Counted from the first letter of the stretch, positions 28,481 to 37,080 are shown. The stretch: DNA of 64,000 bases from an uncultured Lachnospiraceae bacterium (GCA_902794095.1 CADBFZ010000005.1:160819-224818), one strand, 5' to 3'. Notes: generated by a model from the letters alone, not told the origin. Program-made: numbers and translations.

Positions 28481-28738
28481 GCTAAAATTTCTTCAGAAAT
28501 CGGTGGTTTGTTAGCCAGGAATGGGGGAAAGCTGAGTGATCTGGCATCAAAAGCTAAAAACTCTTCAGAAATCAATGAATTTGTTAGCCGGGAATGGGGG
28601 AAAGCTGAGTGATCTGGCATCAAAAAGCTAAAAACTCCTCAGAAATCAATGAATTTGTTAGCCGGGAATGGGAGAAAACTGAGTGATCTGGCATCAAAAA
28701 GCTAAAAACTCCTCGGAAATCAATGAATTTGTTAGCCC
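28481..28738. repeat. Tandem repeat, about 73-74 bp, 3.5 copies
   Basis: Copies of GCTAAAA begin at 28481, 28553, 28627 and 28701 (spacing 72, 74, 74). Each starts with a GCTAA...TTAGC inverted repeat of about 37 bases (with inner TTCA/TGAA pairing), followed by GGGAATGGGGGAAA and GAGTGATCTGGCATC. The last copy stops after its palindromic half. Divergence is low; the first copy is the most different. The period is not a multiple of three and no frame repeats, so it does not code for a protein repeat. The rest of the gap 28386-28922 holds a terminator, AT-rich sequence and a promoter. Confidence 0.85.
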
Positions 28739-28829
28739 AGGAAGCCGGGCGACGTGTACTACCTGCGATGTTCAGGAGTCTGTATGGGCTACTTTATATT
28801 TTTTAAAGACATTTTCACGAATCTTTAAG

Positions 28830-28859
28830 TTGTTATTTAACAAAATATATACATATAAT
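28830..28859 (+). promoter_or_regulatory. Promoter of the thioredoxin-reductase-like gene
   Basis: TTGTTA, 18-base spacer, TATAAT in very AT-rich DNA, leaving a leader of about 57 nt before the start codon at 28923. Confidence 0.65.
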
Positions 28860-28922
28860 AACTATAGGTTATGAAATTAAGTAAAAAAATGTGAATATAT
28901 AAATTATGAAAAGGGGATAAAT

Positions 28923-29774
28923 ATGAGATATGATGTAGCCATTATAGGAACAGGTCCTGCGGGACTCGAAGCCGCAATTACACTTAAGATCAGAAAAAAG
29001 AACATTATCGTCATCGGTAAGAAAGATTCAAGTAACAAAGTAAGAAGTGCAGAGAGAATTGATAACTACCTGGGAATTCCTGCGGTAAGCGGAGACGATC
29101 TTGCCGCCAAGATGCTTGAGCATGCTCAGTCCATGGGTGTTGAGATCACCGAGGGAAGAGTAAGCATGATCTATCCCTACGGAGAGTATTTTGCAATCCA
29201 GTGCGGAGAAGAGATCCTTGAAGCTACATCCGTAATTCTCTGTGCGGGTGTTGCTCCTGCCAAGACCATTCCCGGCGAGAGCGATTATCTCGGAAGAGGT
29301 GTAAGCTATTGTGCAACATGCGATGCCGCAATGTATAAGGATAAGAAAGCGGTAGTCGTATCCTACTCACCCGCTTTCGAAGAGGAAGCTACATTCCTTA
29401 AAAAGTATGCTTCCGAAGTTATCTACATTCCGGTATATGACATCAAATCCGAAGAAGTTGAGGGTGCCGAGATTGTTAAAGCAAATCCCGTAGAGATCAA
29501 AGGTGCCATGAAAGCCAATACTCTCGTTACCGATAACGGTGAGATCGCAACCGACGGAATATTCGTACTTCGCGACCAGATAGCTCCCTCATCAATGGTT
29601 CCCGGACTTGAGACCGAAGGCTCTGCCGTTAAGTGCTCACGCGACATGTCCACATCGATTCCAGGATTATTTGCTGCCGGCGATATCACCGGGGCTCCCT
29701 ATCAGCTCATTAAGGCAGCAGGCGAAGGACTCACAGCCGCACTCAGTGCAGTTTCATATTTGGCAAAAGTATAA
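28923..29774 (+). CDS. Thioredoxin-reductase-like flavoprotein lacking NADPH motifs
   Basis: 283 aa, shorter than NADPH-thioredoxin reductase (about 310-320). FAD site GTGPAGLEA near residue 9, redox-active disulphide Cys 130/Cys 133 in SYCATCDAA, and the C-terminal FAD motif GLFAAGDITGAPYQLIKAAGEG. The NADPH half is degenerate: where GGGxSA is expected the sequence reads VVSYSPAFEEEA, and no HRR-type 2'-phosphate motif is seen. These losses are described for ferredoxin-dependent flavin thioredoxin reductases of clostridia, so it likely takes electrons from ferredoxin to reduce thioredoxin; assignment inferred. Ribosome site AAAGGGG. Confidence 0.75.
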   Translation: MRYDVAIIGTGPAGLEAAITLKIRKKNIIVIGKKDSSNKVRSAERIDNYLGIPAVSGDDLAAKMLEHAQSMGVEITEGRVSMIYPYGEYFAIQCGEEILEATSVILCAGVAPAKTIPGESDYLGRGVSYCATCDAAMYKDKKAVVVSYSPAFEEEATFLKKYASEVIYIPVYDIKSEEVEGAEIVKANPVEIKGAMKANTLVTDNGEIATDGIFVLRDQIAPSSMVPGLETEGSAVKCSRDMSTSIPGLFAAGDITGAPYQLIKAAGEGLTAALSAVSYLAKV

Positions 29775-29802
29775 TAGTATTAGTTATAAAAATATTTGTG
29801 AC

Positions 29803-29889
29803 AAGGGGACGGTTCTCCTGTCATCTTCGGCTCAGGCTTGCTCCAAGCGACTTGAACTGAGAAAAAGATGACAATAGGACCGTCCCCTT
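29803..29889. repeat. Large palindromic element with 25-bp arms
   Basis: Arms 29803-29827 and 29865-29889 begin AAGGGGACGGT and end ACCGTCCCCTT, pairing with a 5-base internal mismatch; an inner hairpin GCTTG/CAAGC sits within CTCAG/CTGAG. It ends in TTTT, so it may also end transcription of the preceding gene. The GGGGACGGT core resembles REP-like palindromes common in Firmicutes genomes; no associated transposase is visible. The rest of the gap (29890-30135) is AT-rich and shows nothing I can call. Confidence 0.7.
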
Positions 29890-30135
29890 TTCATATGCCG
29901 TCTTTGTCAAAATGCACATTAAAATACAACTAAAAATGTATGAAAGTGCTTACATGGACGACATAACTATACCCCACATTAGTCAAAAAGCACAAAAAAT
30001 TTTTACAACGGTTTATTTTTTATGTGCAGATGTAAAAAAATTGCTTGTTGAGGTAAAGTTTTTCCATTTACAGAAATTAAAGGTTTATTTACAATTTGTT
30101 CATAAAAAGGGAAATGGCGTTAGAGGTCTGTTTAT

Positions 30136-30681
30136 ATGAGAAGCCTTAAAACTCTTAAACTTGTACTTATCTCCATGCTTACGATCGTGATGATCGCCGG
30201 ATGCTCAAGCGCATCCAAGCAGGAGTGGGCATACATACACGAGCCGGGCGTAACGATCCTTTCACTTTCCGATAACGGAAAAGCAGAGTACAAAGGAGTC
30301 AAGTACACCTACACCCTCGAGAATGATTACCTGACACTTACCGATAAGAATGGAAATGAACTCGGGATGAGATTCGTTCCCGACGACGACAGGATGCTCC
30401 TTTATGAGACCGCCGTTTATCAGTACACCGGTGAAGGACAGGCAAACGGACTCATAGGATTCTGGCAGGAAGTAGACGGAAATCTTTCTTTTGAATTTAC
30501 CGACAAGGGAACCTTCAGAGAGGATTACTACTCACCGGGATATTACGTGGTCGACGAAGAGAAGGGAATGATACAGCTTATCTACAATGATATGTATCCC
30601 GACACCTTCATTTATTACCACCTCGATGGCAATACACTTACAGTTGAGTATCCCTGGCCCGTGGTACCGACCGAGAAATAA
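30136..30681 (+). CDS. Small lipoprotein of unknown function
   Basis: 181 aa. Signal peptide with lipobox IAGC (Cys 23), then a compact beta-rich domain: GVTILSLSDNGKAEYKGVKYTYTLENDYLTLTD, and a second similar half with GLIGFWQEVDGNLSFEFTDKGTF and GNTLTVEYPW. The repeated 'GxW-x-FxxxGxF' pattern resembles lipocalin-like DUFs of gut Firmicutes lipoproteins. Ribosome site GAGGT, 9 bases before the ATG. It stands alone between two intergenic regions. Function not recognised. Confidence 0.72.
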   Translation: MRSLKTLKLVLISMLTIVMIAGCSSASKQEWAYIHEPGVTILSLSDNGKAEYKGVKYTYTLENDYLTLTDKNGNELGMRFVPDDDRMLLYETAVYQYTGEGQANGLIGFWQEVDGNLSFEFTDKGTFREDYYSPGYYVVDEEKGMIQLIYNDMYPDTFIYYHLDGNTLTVEYPWPVVPTEK

Positions 30682-30698
30682 ACGGTCACCCCAATCTG

Positions 30699-30728
30699 AT
30701 ATTTCTTAGGCTATAGCCTATGAGATAT
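30699..30728. promoter_or_regulatory. Palindrome before the second sugar ABC operon (operator candidate)
   Basis: A perfect 14-bp palindrome TAGGCTATAGCCTA (30707-30720), extended with ATAT-T-TC flanks to about 30 bases at 6 of 8 further positions. It lies 36 bases before the binding-protein start codon. It is not a terminator (no T-run directly after). It suits a dimeric repressor or activator; which one is unknown. Confidence 0.45.
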
Positions 30729-30763
30729 AAATACTTTTTTCATAATCATTAAAGGAGGAAATT

Positions 30764-32095
30764 ATGAAAAGAAAACTGTTGTCACTTGTAATGGCAGGCG
30801 CAATGGTACTTTCACTCGCTGCTTGTGGAAACACCACCACAGGTAACACTGGCGACACCGGAAACACCGGTGCAGGAAATACCGGAGTTGAGCCTACCGC
30901 AACCGAAATCCCCACCGATGAGGAGATCACCCTTAACATGTGGTGTATCGCTACTGAGAGCGACTCTAACCGTCACTCTTATGAAGCAGCTATCGCTGAC
31001 ATGGCTGAGAAGTATCCCAACATCACTCTTAACTGGGAAGCATTCGAGAACGAGTCTTACAAGACTAAGATCAAGGCTGCTGTTTCAGCTAACGAGATGC
31101 CTGATATCTTCTTCACCTGGTCATGCGCATTCCTTCAGGACTTCGTAGATGCAGGAAAGGTTTACTGCCTTGACGCTGCTTACGAAGAGTTCAAGGATGA
31201 GCTTCCTGAGTCTATGCTCGGAAACTCCACCTATGACGGAAAGCACTATGGTGTTCCTCTTACCATGAACATCGTTGGTCTTTTCGCAAACATGGATCTC
31301 CTTAAGTCAGTTGGCTATGATGAGATTCCCGGAACTTATGAAGAGTTCATCGAGTGCTGCGACGCTCTTAAGGCAGCAGGCATCATCCCCTTCGGATGTG
31401 CAGGAAAAGAGACTTGGTGTGTTACCGAGTATCTTGAGTCCGTTATCGAGAAGTCTGTAGGTTATGAGACTCTTAACGACATCTTCCTTGGAAGAGCAAC
31501 TTGGGACAACGCTGACGTTGCTGCAGCAGTTGATACCTTCCAGAGCCTTGTAAACAACGGATACTTCGATCCCAACGGAATCGCTCTTGGAAACGACGAA
31601 GTAAAGGCTAACTTCATGGATGGCAAGTATGCTTTCTACATGAACGGAACCTGGAACTGCGCTGACTTCGCTAACAACGCAGAGTTCTTCCCCAAGGTTA
31701 AGGTTGCAGAGTTCCCCGTAATCAACGCTGACAAGGCTACTCTTGGACAGCTCATCGGCGGACCTTCCGATACTCTTGCAGTTGCAGCTTCTTCTGCAAA
31801 CGCAGACATCGCTGCTAAGTACTGCTTCGAGCTTGGAAAGCTTATCTGCCACTATGGCTACCTTGATGGCTGCGGACTTCCCGCTTGGACTCCTTACGGC
31901 GATACCTCAGCTGTTAACGCTCTTACTCAGGATGTAGCAGTTATCTGCGGAAACGCTACCGGATACGTTCTCTTCGGAGACACCGCTATGAACGCAGACG
32001 ATGCTAACACCTACCTTTCATACGTAGACCTCGTTTACGGATGTGAAGTCGATGGTCAGGGATTCATCGAAGGACTTTCCACCGACATAAGATAA
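30764..32095 (+). CDS. Extracellular solute-binding protein family 1 (sugar ABC transporter)
   Basis: 443 aa. Lipobox LAAC (Cys 22), a Gly/Asn/Thr-rich spacer, then a family 1 binding protein for oligosaccharides (MsmE/MalE class): EITLNMWCIATESDSN, MPDIFFTWSCAFLQDFVDAGKVYCLD, GVPLTMNIVGLFANMDLL, FMDGKYAFYMNGTWNCADF. It captures a sugar outside the cell for the permeases at 32237 and 33029. No ATPase gene is present; such systems usually share an MsmK-type ATPase encoded elsewhere. Ribosome site AAAGGAGG; highly biased codon use. Confidence 0.93.
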   Translation: MKRKLLSLVMAGAMVLSLAACGNTTTGNTGDTGNTGAGNTGVEPTATEIPTDEEITLNMWCIATESDSNRHSYEAAIADMAEKYPNITLNWEAFENESYKTKIKAAVSANEMPDIFFTWSCAFLQDFVDAGKVYCLDAAYEEFKDELPESMLGNSTYDGKHYGVPLTMNIVGLFANMDLLKSVGYDEIPGTYEEFIECCDALKAAGIIPFGCAGKETWCVTEYLESVIEKSVGYETLNDIFLGRATWDNADVAAAVDTFQSLVNNGYFDPNGIALGNDEVKANFMDGKYAFYMNGTWNCADFANNAEFFPKVKVAEFPVINADKATLGQLIGGPSDTLAVAASSANADIAAKYCFELGKLICHYGYLDGCGLPAWTPYGDTSAVNALTQDVAVICGNATGYVLFGDTAMNADDANTYLSYVDLVYGCEVDGQGFIEGLSTDIR

Positions 32096-32122
32096 TTTAA
32101 TCCCTGTTGTTACTTGTATAGA

Positions 32123-32213
32123 CGTGCGGCCTTCTGCCTTGCAACAACCCCCTCGCGCCAGCGGAGGTCGCACGGATATACTATTTAATTATTGACGGAT
32201 CCGAAAGGGTCCG
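32123..32213 (+). other. Structured spacer between binding-protein and permease genes
   Basis: CGTGCG (32123-32128) pairs with CGCACG (32169-32174) around an inner CCTCGC / GCGGAGG hairpin. A second hairpin CGGATCC-GAAA-GGGTCCG (32196-32213) with a GAAA tetraloop follows. These probably protect or terminate the binding-protein mRNA so that less permease is made. T-runs are poor, so termination would be partial. Confidence 0.55.
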
Positions 32214-32236
32214 AATTATTTTGGAAGGCTTAGCCA

Positions 32237-33027
32237 ATGAAGAAAAAAGATATCGTCAATTATTTAGCGGTATTCCTGTTCTTATTACCTGCGCTCGCGC
32301 TGTTTATAGGAATACTGATCGCGCCTATCATTAAATCGGCGTACTACAGTCTGCTCTCGGTAATGCCTGCATCCTTGCAGCTTTGTCGGTTTTCATACAG
32401 CTTCCCGTATCCCTTGGACTTGCACTTGCACTCGGAAGAGGAATCAAGGGCGAGAAACCTTTCCTTTCAATTTATTTCATGCCCGTTCTTATCTCTACCG
32501 TAGTTATCGGTCAGCTCTGGCTGAAGATCTACAACCCCGATTACGGTCTTCTTAATTCCGGTCTTACCAAGCTCGGACTTGAGAACCTTTGCCATATCTG
32601 GCTCGGTGATAAGAAAACCGCACTTCTTTCTGTATTCGTACCTACCCTGTGGCAGTACGTAGGTTATCATATGCTCCTTATGTATGCCGGAGTTAAGGGC
32701 GTATCCCCCGACATCCGTGAGGCAGCAAGAATCGATGGTGCAACCGAAGGACAGGTTAACAGATACATCGTCATCCCTGTTATCAAGCCTATCATTAAGG
32801 TCAGCGTTATCTTCGCGGTAACCGGATCACTTAAATCCTTCGACCTTATCTATGTCCTTACCAACGGCGGACCTCTCCATGCAACGGAAGTTCCTTCAAC
32901 CCGTATGATCGAGATGCTGTTCCAGCGTAACCGTTACGGTATGGGTTCGGCGATTGCGGTAATGATGATCATCCTCTGCTTCGCCTTCGCGCTTCTTATA
33001 AGCAAAGCGTTTAAGGAGGAAGATTGA
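32237..33027 (+). pseudogene. Sugar ABC transporter permease (MalF/LacF type), internal deletion and frameshift
   Basis: Frame 1 starts at the ATG 32237 and codes a normal N-terminus (MKKKDIVNYLAVFLFLLPAL, ending AYYSLLS), then runs out of phase. The correct downstream sequence resumes in another frame (GNACILAALSVFIQLPVSLG) and continues to 33027 with the EAARIDGA loop that contacts the ATPase. The 791 bases are not a multiple of three and lack roughly 90 bases compared with family length (about 290 aa). The missing part is the periplasmic loop after the first membrane helix. Either a recent inactivating deletion or an assembly fault; the rest of the operon is intact. Confidence 0.8.
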
Positions 33028-33028
33028 T

Positions 33029-33895
33029 ATGGCAAATTACAGTAAGTTTGATAAGGATGCTTCATCCTCAAGATTTAGTATTAAAACCTTTTTCCTTTAT
33101 GTTATATTAGTTATATGGGCTGTGGTTAACCTGTTCCCCGTATACTGGATGTTCACTTTCTCGCTCAAGACCAACGAGGAAATCTTCGGTAAGAACCTCA
33201 TCGGACTTCCTTGGGATTGGAAATGGTCCAACTATGCGTCAGCATGGCACACCGGAAACATGCCCAGATACTTCATTAACTCCGTCATTGTATCTGTATC
33301 GGCAATCTTACTCGTTATCATTGCTTCAATGATGGCAACTTATGCACTTACTCGTCTTAAGTGGAAGCTCAGCGGTCACGTAAATGCGTTCTTCATGCTC
33401 GGACTTACCATCCCCATCCACGCATCAATCGTACCCGTATTCATCACTCTGAGAAATATGCACTTGCTCAACAGCCATTTCTCACTGATCTTCCCTTATG
33501 CAGCATTCTCACTCTCCATGGGTATCCTTATTTGTACCGGATTCATGGTAGAGATTCCTAAGGATCTTGACGAGGCTGCATATATCGATGGTTGCGGACC
33601 TTTCAGAACATTCGGCGTAGTTATCGTACCTCTTATGAAGCCCGCACTTGCTACCATCAGCATCTATACCTTCCTTCAGTGCTGGAACGAGCTGATGTTC
33701 GCAAATGTATTCATAAGTGATAGTGCATTCAAAACTCTCCCTGTAGGTATCCAGGCTCTGTCCGGACAGTACACTACAGAGTGGGGTCCCATAGGTGCGG
33801 CACTTGTTATTGCAACATTCCCTATGCTGATTGTTTACCTTTTCATGAGCGGAAAGATTCAGGAAAGCTTCGTTGTTGGTGCCGTTAAGGGATGA
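33029..33895 (+). CDS. Sugar ABC transporter permease (MalG type)
   Basis: 288 aa. Six predicted membrane segments; N-terminal VIWAVVNLFPVYWMFTFSLKTNEEIFG and the EAAYIDGCGPFRTFGVVIVPLMKPAL ATPase-contact loop are typical. Partner of the permease encoded just before; its ribosome site (AAGGAGG) lies inside the end of that gene. The reading frame is fully intact, so damage to the partner is probably recent or an artefact. Confidence 0.93.
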   Translation: MANYSKFDKDASSSRFSIKTFFLYVILVIWAVVNLFPVYWMFTFSLKTNEEIFGKNLIGLPWDWKWSNYASAWHTGNMPRYFINSVIVSVSAILLVIIASMMATYALTRLKWKLSGHVNAFFMLGLTIPIHASIVPVFITLRNMHLLNSHFSLIFPYAAFSLSMGILICTGFMVEIPKDLDEAAYIDGCGPFRTFGVVIVPLMKPALATISIYTFLQCWNELMFANVFISDSAFKTLPVGIQALSGQYTTEWGPIGAALVIATFPMLIVYLFMSGKIQESFVVGAVKG

Positions 33896-33920
33896 TCCTT
33901 AATTAAGGCGGTAATTACCA

Positions 33921-35663
33921 ATGCGAATCGGCTCGCTGTCACGCAGACTTCGTTGGGTATTCTTCGTAGTCGTAGCGTTATTGACTATAGCTTTTCTGGT
34001 ATCCACTCTTCTCATTGTCAGGAGAGAGGAGCAGGAAGCTGCGGTCAGAGAAGCAGAGAGCAAGCTTATCGGATTATCCGGAAGTATCTCTTCATCTATT
34101 GAGGGATACAAGGAATTATCAAAACTTATGATTATGGAGGAGCCTCTCGCTGCCTTCCTCAAAGAGGAAGACAGCGCAGAGGCTTTTAATCATATAATCG
34201 ATGCTAAATACAGCATGCAGAGAATCATCAATGTAACCAGCGGCGTTGACGCTGTTTACGCATTCAGAACCGACGGAATGTATGCCTGTACCAAAAGAGG
34301 CGTATTTGTACTTGATAAAGAATCTTATGAGGAAGAGCTTTGGCCCGCAGCAGTTCTTGAACTGAGGGGCAGGGCAATTGAATATGCGAACGGTAACGGC
34401 GCGCTCAGGAAGATAGACAATTATCCGTTTATCTCCATAGAGCGTGCTTTTTATGATATGAATACCCAGGAGCGTACGGGATATCTGATGCTCCTTGTAT
34501 CCGGTAAAGTTATCGATCAGGCACTTGCTACGCATCAGGGCAGTGATATCTGCGTTGTGGGATTGGACGGAACCTATCTGTCCGGCGACAGAAGTCTTGT
34601 CAGGGTATATGACAGATCCCTTGCCGGAAGTGCCGTAACTCACAAACCCTATTTCGTACGCGGACAGAGGGTTATGATCTCGGGAGTAAGGGTTGCCGAC
34701 ACCCCCATTATCGTAATCAGCTGTATACCTCTTGAAGGAAAACCCCTTCCCGGAAGAACACTTGGAGTTTTGATCTTCCTTATGGGTGCTATGACAGTAG
34801 GTATCTTTGTTCTCGGAAGATTCGTATCCGTAAACATCACAAAGCCCATTAACCGTCTTTCAAAGGCAATGAATATCGGCGAGAGCGCTAAGGAACTTGT
34901 TCCCATAAGCGACAAGATGCCCGACAATGAGATCGGTCTTCTCAAGGATTCGTATAATTCCATGGTCATCAGGATCAGTAATCTGATCCAAGAACTGATA
35001 ACCAAAGAGCAGACCATTCAGAGAGCGGAGATGAGAGTGCTTCAAGAGCAGATAAAACCTCATTTCCTATATAACTCCATCGGTATGATAAGCTCCCTGG
35101 CACTGAGAAACGGAGCGGGAGAAGTAAGCTCGGCTCTTGAAACCCTGGGAAGATTCTACAGAAACTTCCTCAGCAAAGGAGACCGTGAAATACCTCTCGA
35201 GAGAGAAGTACTTATCGTCAAAGACTATCTCTCTCTTCAGAAGCTCAGATACGGTGAGATAATCCGCGATGAGTATGATGTTAAGGATGAGTGCCTTAAG
35301 TGCATCGTTCCCAAGCTTATCCTTCAGCCCCTTGTAGAAAACAGTATCTACCATGGAATCAGACTTAAGGGTGAAGAAGGAATCATCAGGATCTCCGCTA
35401 CCATAGAAGACGACAATCTCCTCCATCTGGTGGTCTATGACACGGGTGTCGGAATGGACAAAGAGACCGCAGAAAAACTCATGTCCGGTAAGAAGAACGT
35501 GTCTCCGGATGAAGAGAGCTTCGGCCTTTGGGGGACCATAGAGAGATTGAGATATTATTTCAATCGTGATAATGTTGTAAAGATTGATAGTGAAGAAGGT
35601 GAATTTACCAGGATCGAGTTTATCGTTCCGGTAACCTACGTACCGAGGGCGGAGGAAAAGTAA
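33921..35663 (+). CDS. Sensor histidine kinase, YesM type
   Basis: 580 aa. Membrane segments near residues 11-33 and 285-307 flank a large extracellular sensor region (about 250 residues, dCACHE-like layout). HAMP (NITKPINRLSKAMN) follows, then His_kinase with phospho-acceptor His 381 in KPHFLYNSIG and ATPase motifs LILQPLVENSIYHGI and VYDTGVGM. It probably senses the sugar or oligosaccharide taken up by the preceding ABC system and phosphorylates the regulator encoded 3 bases downstream. It follows the MalG gene by 25 bases. Confidence 0.92.
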   Translation: MRIGSLSRRLRWVFFVVVALLTIAFLVSTLLIVRREEQEAAVREAESKLIGLSGSISSSIEGYKELSKLMIMEEPLAAFLKEEDSAEAFNHIIDAKYSMQRIINVTSGVDAVYAFRTDGMYACTKRGVFVLDKESYEEELWPAAVLELRGRAIEYANGNGALRKIDNYPFISIERAFYDMNTQERTGYLMLLVSGKVIDQALATHQGSDICVVGLDGTYLSGDRSLVRVYDRSLAGSAVTHKPYFVRGQRVMISGVRVADTPIIVISCIPLEGKPLPGRTLGVLIFLMGAMTVGIFVLGRFVSVNITKPINRLSKAMNIGESAKELVPISDKMPDNEIGLLKDSYNSMVIRISNLIQELITKEQTIQRAEMRVLQEQIKPHFLYNSIGMISSLALRNGAGEVSSALETLGRFYRNFLSKGDREIPLEREVLIVKDYLSLQKLRYGEIIRDEYDVKDECLKCIVPKLILQPLVENSIYHGIRLKGEEGIIRISATIEDDNLLHLVVYDTGVGMDKETAEKLMSGKKNVSPDEESFGLWGTIERLRYYFNRDNVVKIDSEEGEFTRIEFIVPVTYVPRAEEK

Positions 35664-35666
35664 GAA

Positions 35667-36410
35667 ATGTACAATGTAATGCTGATAGACGATGAAGCCT
35701 CCGCAAGGAAGCTGATGATGGATTCCATCGACTGGGAAAGCCTTGATATGCATGTCGTAGGAGAGGCTGAAAGCGGAATTGAGGCCATCAATACCATAGA
35801 TGATATCAAGCCCGATATAGCATTTGTCGATATATCCATGCCTTTCATGGACGGAATTCAGTTTTCCGAGATTGCTACCCAGAGATATCCGGATCTTATC
35901 ATTATCATAATGACGGCATTCGACAAATTCGAATATGCGAGAAAATGCGTAAGCATGCCCATATTCGAATATATGTTAAAGCCCATGGTCAGATCTGAGG
36001 TTACCGAGGTCCTTAAGAGAGCCAAGGCCCGCCTTGATGAGAGAGGACCTGTTCAGTGGGAGTCATCCGATACTCCCGAAGAGCAGCTTTCCGCAACGGA
36101 AGCCGTTATGAAGTATATTCAGGAGAATTATACGGATTCCACACTTAACCTCACTTCCGTGGCACAGGCTTTCGGATTCTCATCCAGCTACTTAAGCAGA
36201 AAGTTCAAATCCGAGACCGGAAAGGGATTTGCGCAATATCTGACACAGGTCAGGATGGAAAATGCGATGAAACTTGCGGGTCCCGATGTTAAGATGTTCA
36301 ATATATCCGCCAAGGTCGGCATTCCCGACCCGAATTATTTTGGCAGATGCTTTAAGAAATTCACGGGCAAGAGCTATTCCGAATATGCTCAGGGATGTGC
36401 GGAGAAGTAA
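35667..36410 (+). CDS. Response regulator, short YesN type (REC - AraC HTH)
   Basis: 247 aa. REC domain about 1-120 with Asp 8/Asp 9 and phospho-acceptor Asp 55 (IAFVDISMP); a short linker; AraC-type DNA-binding domain (LNLTSVAQAFGFSSSYLSRKFKSETG, then ISAKVGIPDPNYFGRCFKKFTG). It lacks the long middle region of the regulator at 10972. It probably controls the transporter operon before it; the palindrome at 30699 is a candidate site, though AraC proteins more often use direct repeats. Confidence 0.9.
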   Translation: MYNVMLIDDEASARKLMMDSIDWESLDMHVVGEAESGIEAINTIDDIKPDIAFVDISMPFMDGIQFSEIATQRYPDLIIIIMTAFDKFEYARKCVSMPIFEYMLKPMVRSEVTEVLKRAKARLDERGPVQWESSDTPEEQLSATEAVMKYIQENYTDSTLNLTSVAQAFGFSSSYLSRKFKSETGKGFAQYLTQVRMENAMKLAGPDVKMFNISAKVGIPDPNYFGRCFKKFTGKSYSEYAQGCAEK

Positions 36411-36423
36411 GAATATGGCAAAT

Positions 36424-36474
36424 TTCGACATTGCGGAATTTGTGATAAAATAGACAGGATGCGCCCGGCGCATC
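36424..36474 (+). promoter_or_regulatory. Promoter and leader hairpin of the por operon
   Basis: TTCGAC, 16-base spacer, TAAAAT (36446-36451). An inverted repeat CAAATTTC / GGAATTTG (36419-36442, 8-base loop) overlaps the -35 region and could be an operator. A perfect 7-bp hairpin GATGCGC-CCG-GCGCATC lies at 36458-36474 at the start of the mRNA, suiting a 5' stabiliser. Confidence 0.5.
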
Positions 36475-36503
36475 AGTGTAAGGGTTGAAACGGAGTAAAG
36501 AAG

Positions 36504-37079
36504 ATGAACGATATGATCGAAATCAGATGGCACGGCCGTGGTGGCCAGGGTGCCAAGACCGCAAGCCAGCTTCTTGCTGATGCGGCTTTCATGTCCGGAA
36601 AGTATGTACAGTCCTTCCCGGAGTACGGTCCCGAAAGGTCCGGTGCGCCTATTACGGCCTACAACAGAATCTCTGAAGAGAGATGCCCCATTCATTCCAA
36701 TATCTATGACCCCGATTACGTAGCTGTCGTTGATGAAACACTTCTCGAGAGCGTAGACGTAACCGCAGGATTATCCGAAAGCGGAGCGATTATCATCAAT
36801 TCCGCAAAGAGCCCCGAGGAATTAAAGCCTCTTCTCAAGGGCTATGCAGGAAGAGTCTGCACCATCGATGCAAGAGCTATTTCCCTTGCATATCTCGGAA
36901 AATATTTCCCCAACACCCCCATGCTTGCTGCAGTCGTTGAAGTAAGCAAATGCGTGGACAAGGAGCAGTTCCTTAAGGATATGGAGGGCTCCTACAGACA
37001 TAAATTTGCTAAGAAACCCCAGCTCGTCGAAGGTAACCTTCAGTGCCTCAGAGCTGCCATGAAGGAAGTGAGGGGATAA
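36504..37079 (+). CDS. porC: Pyruvate:ferredoxin oxidoreductase, gamma subunit
   Basis: 191 aa. The gamma-domain start EIRWHGRGGQGAKTASQLLADAA and SFPEYGPERSGAPITAYNRIS are diagnostic for 2-oxoacid:ferredoxin oxidoreductases. It is the first of four genes in the order gamma-delta-alpha-beta, the order of four-subunit pyruvate enzymes. The complex oxidises pyruvate to acetyl-CoA and CO2 and reduces ferredoxin in the cytoplasm. Other 2-oxoacids (2-ketoisovalerate) are possible but the alpha subunit fits pyruvate best. Confidence 0.9.
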   Translation: MNDMIEIRWHGRGGQGAKTASQLLADAAFMSGKYVQSFPEYGPERSGAPITAYNRISEERCPIHSNIYDPDYVAVVDETLLESVDVTAGLSESGAIIINSAKSPEELKPLLKGYAGRVCTIDARAISLAYLGKYFPNTPMLAAVVEVSKCVDKEQFLKDMEGSYRHKFAKKPQLVEGNLQCLRAAMKEVRG

Positions 37080-37080
37080 G

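Noticed and set aside
28423-28623. Minus-strand ORF across the tandem repeat
   Set aside because: It overlaps the terminator stem and the repeat period is not a multiple of three; no ribosome site.
28481-28738. CRISPR array
   Set aside because: The period is 73-74 bp with the whole unit repeated; there are no unique spacers and no cas genes.
32192-32220. TTGACG promoter before the broken permease gene
   Set aside because: At 17-base spacing the -10 position reads ATTATT, a poor match, and the region is better explained as a hairpin.
32237-32503. The 88-codon frame as an independent small membrane protein
   Set aside because: Its first half is plainly the start of a MalF-type permease, and its tail is out-of-frame permease sequence.
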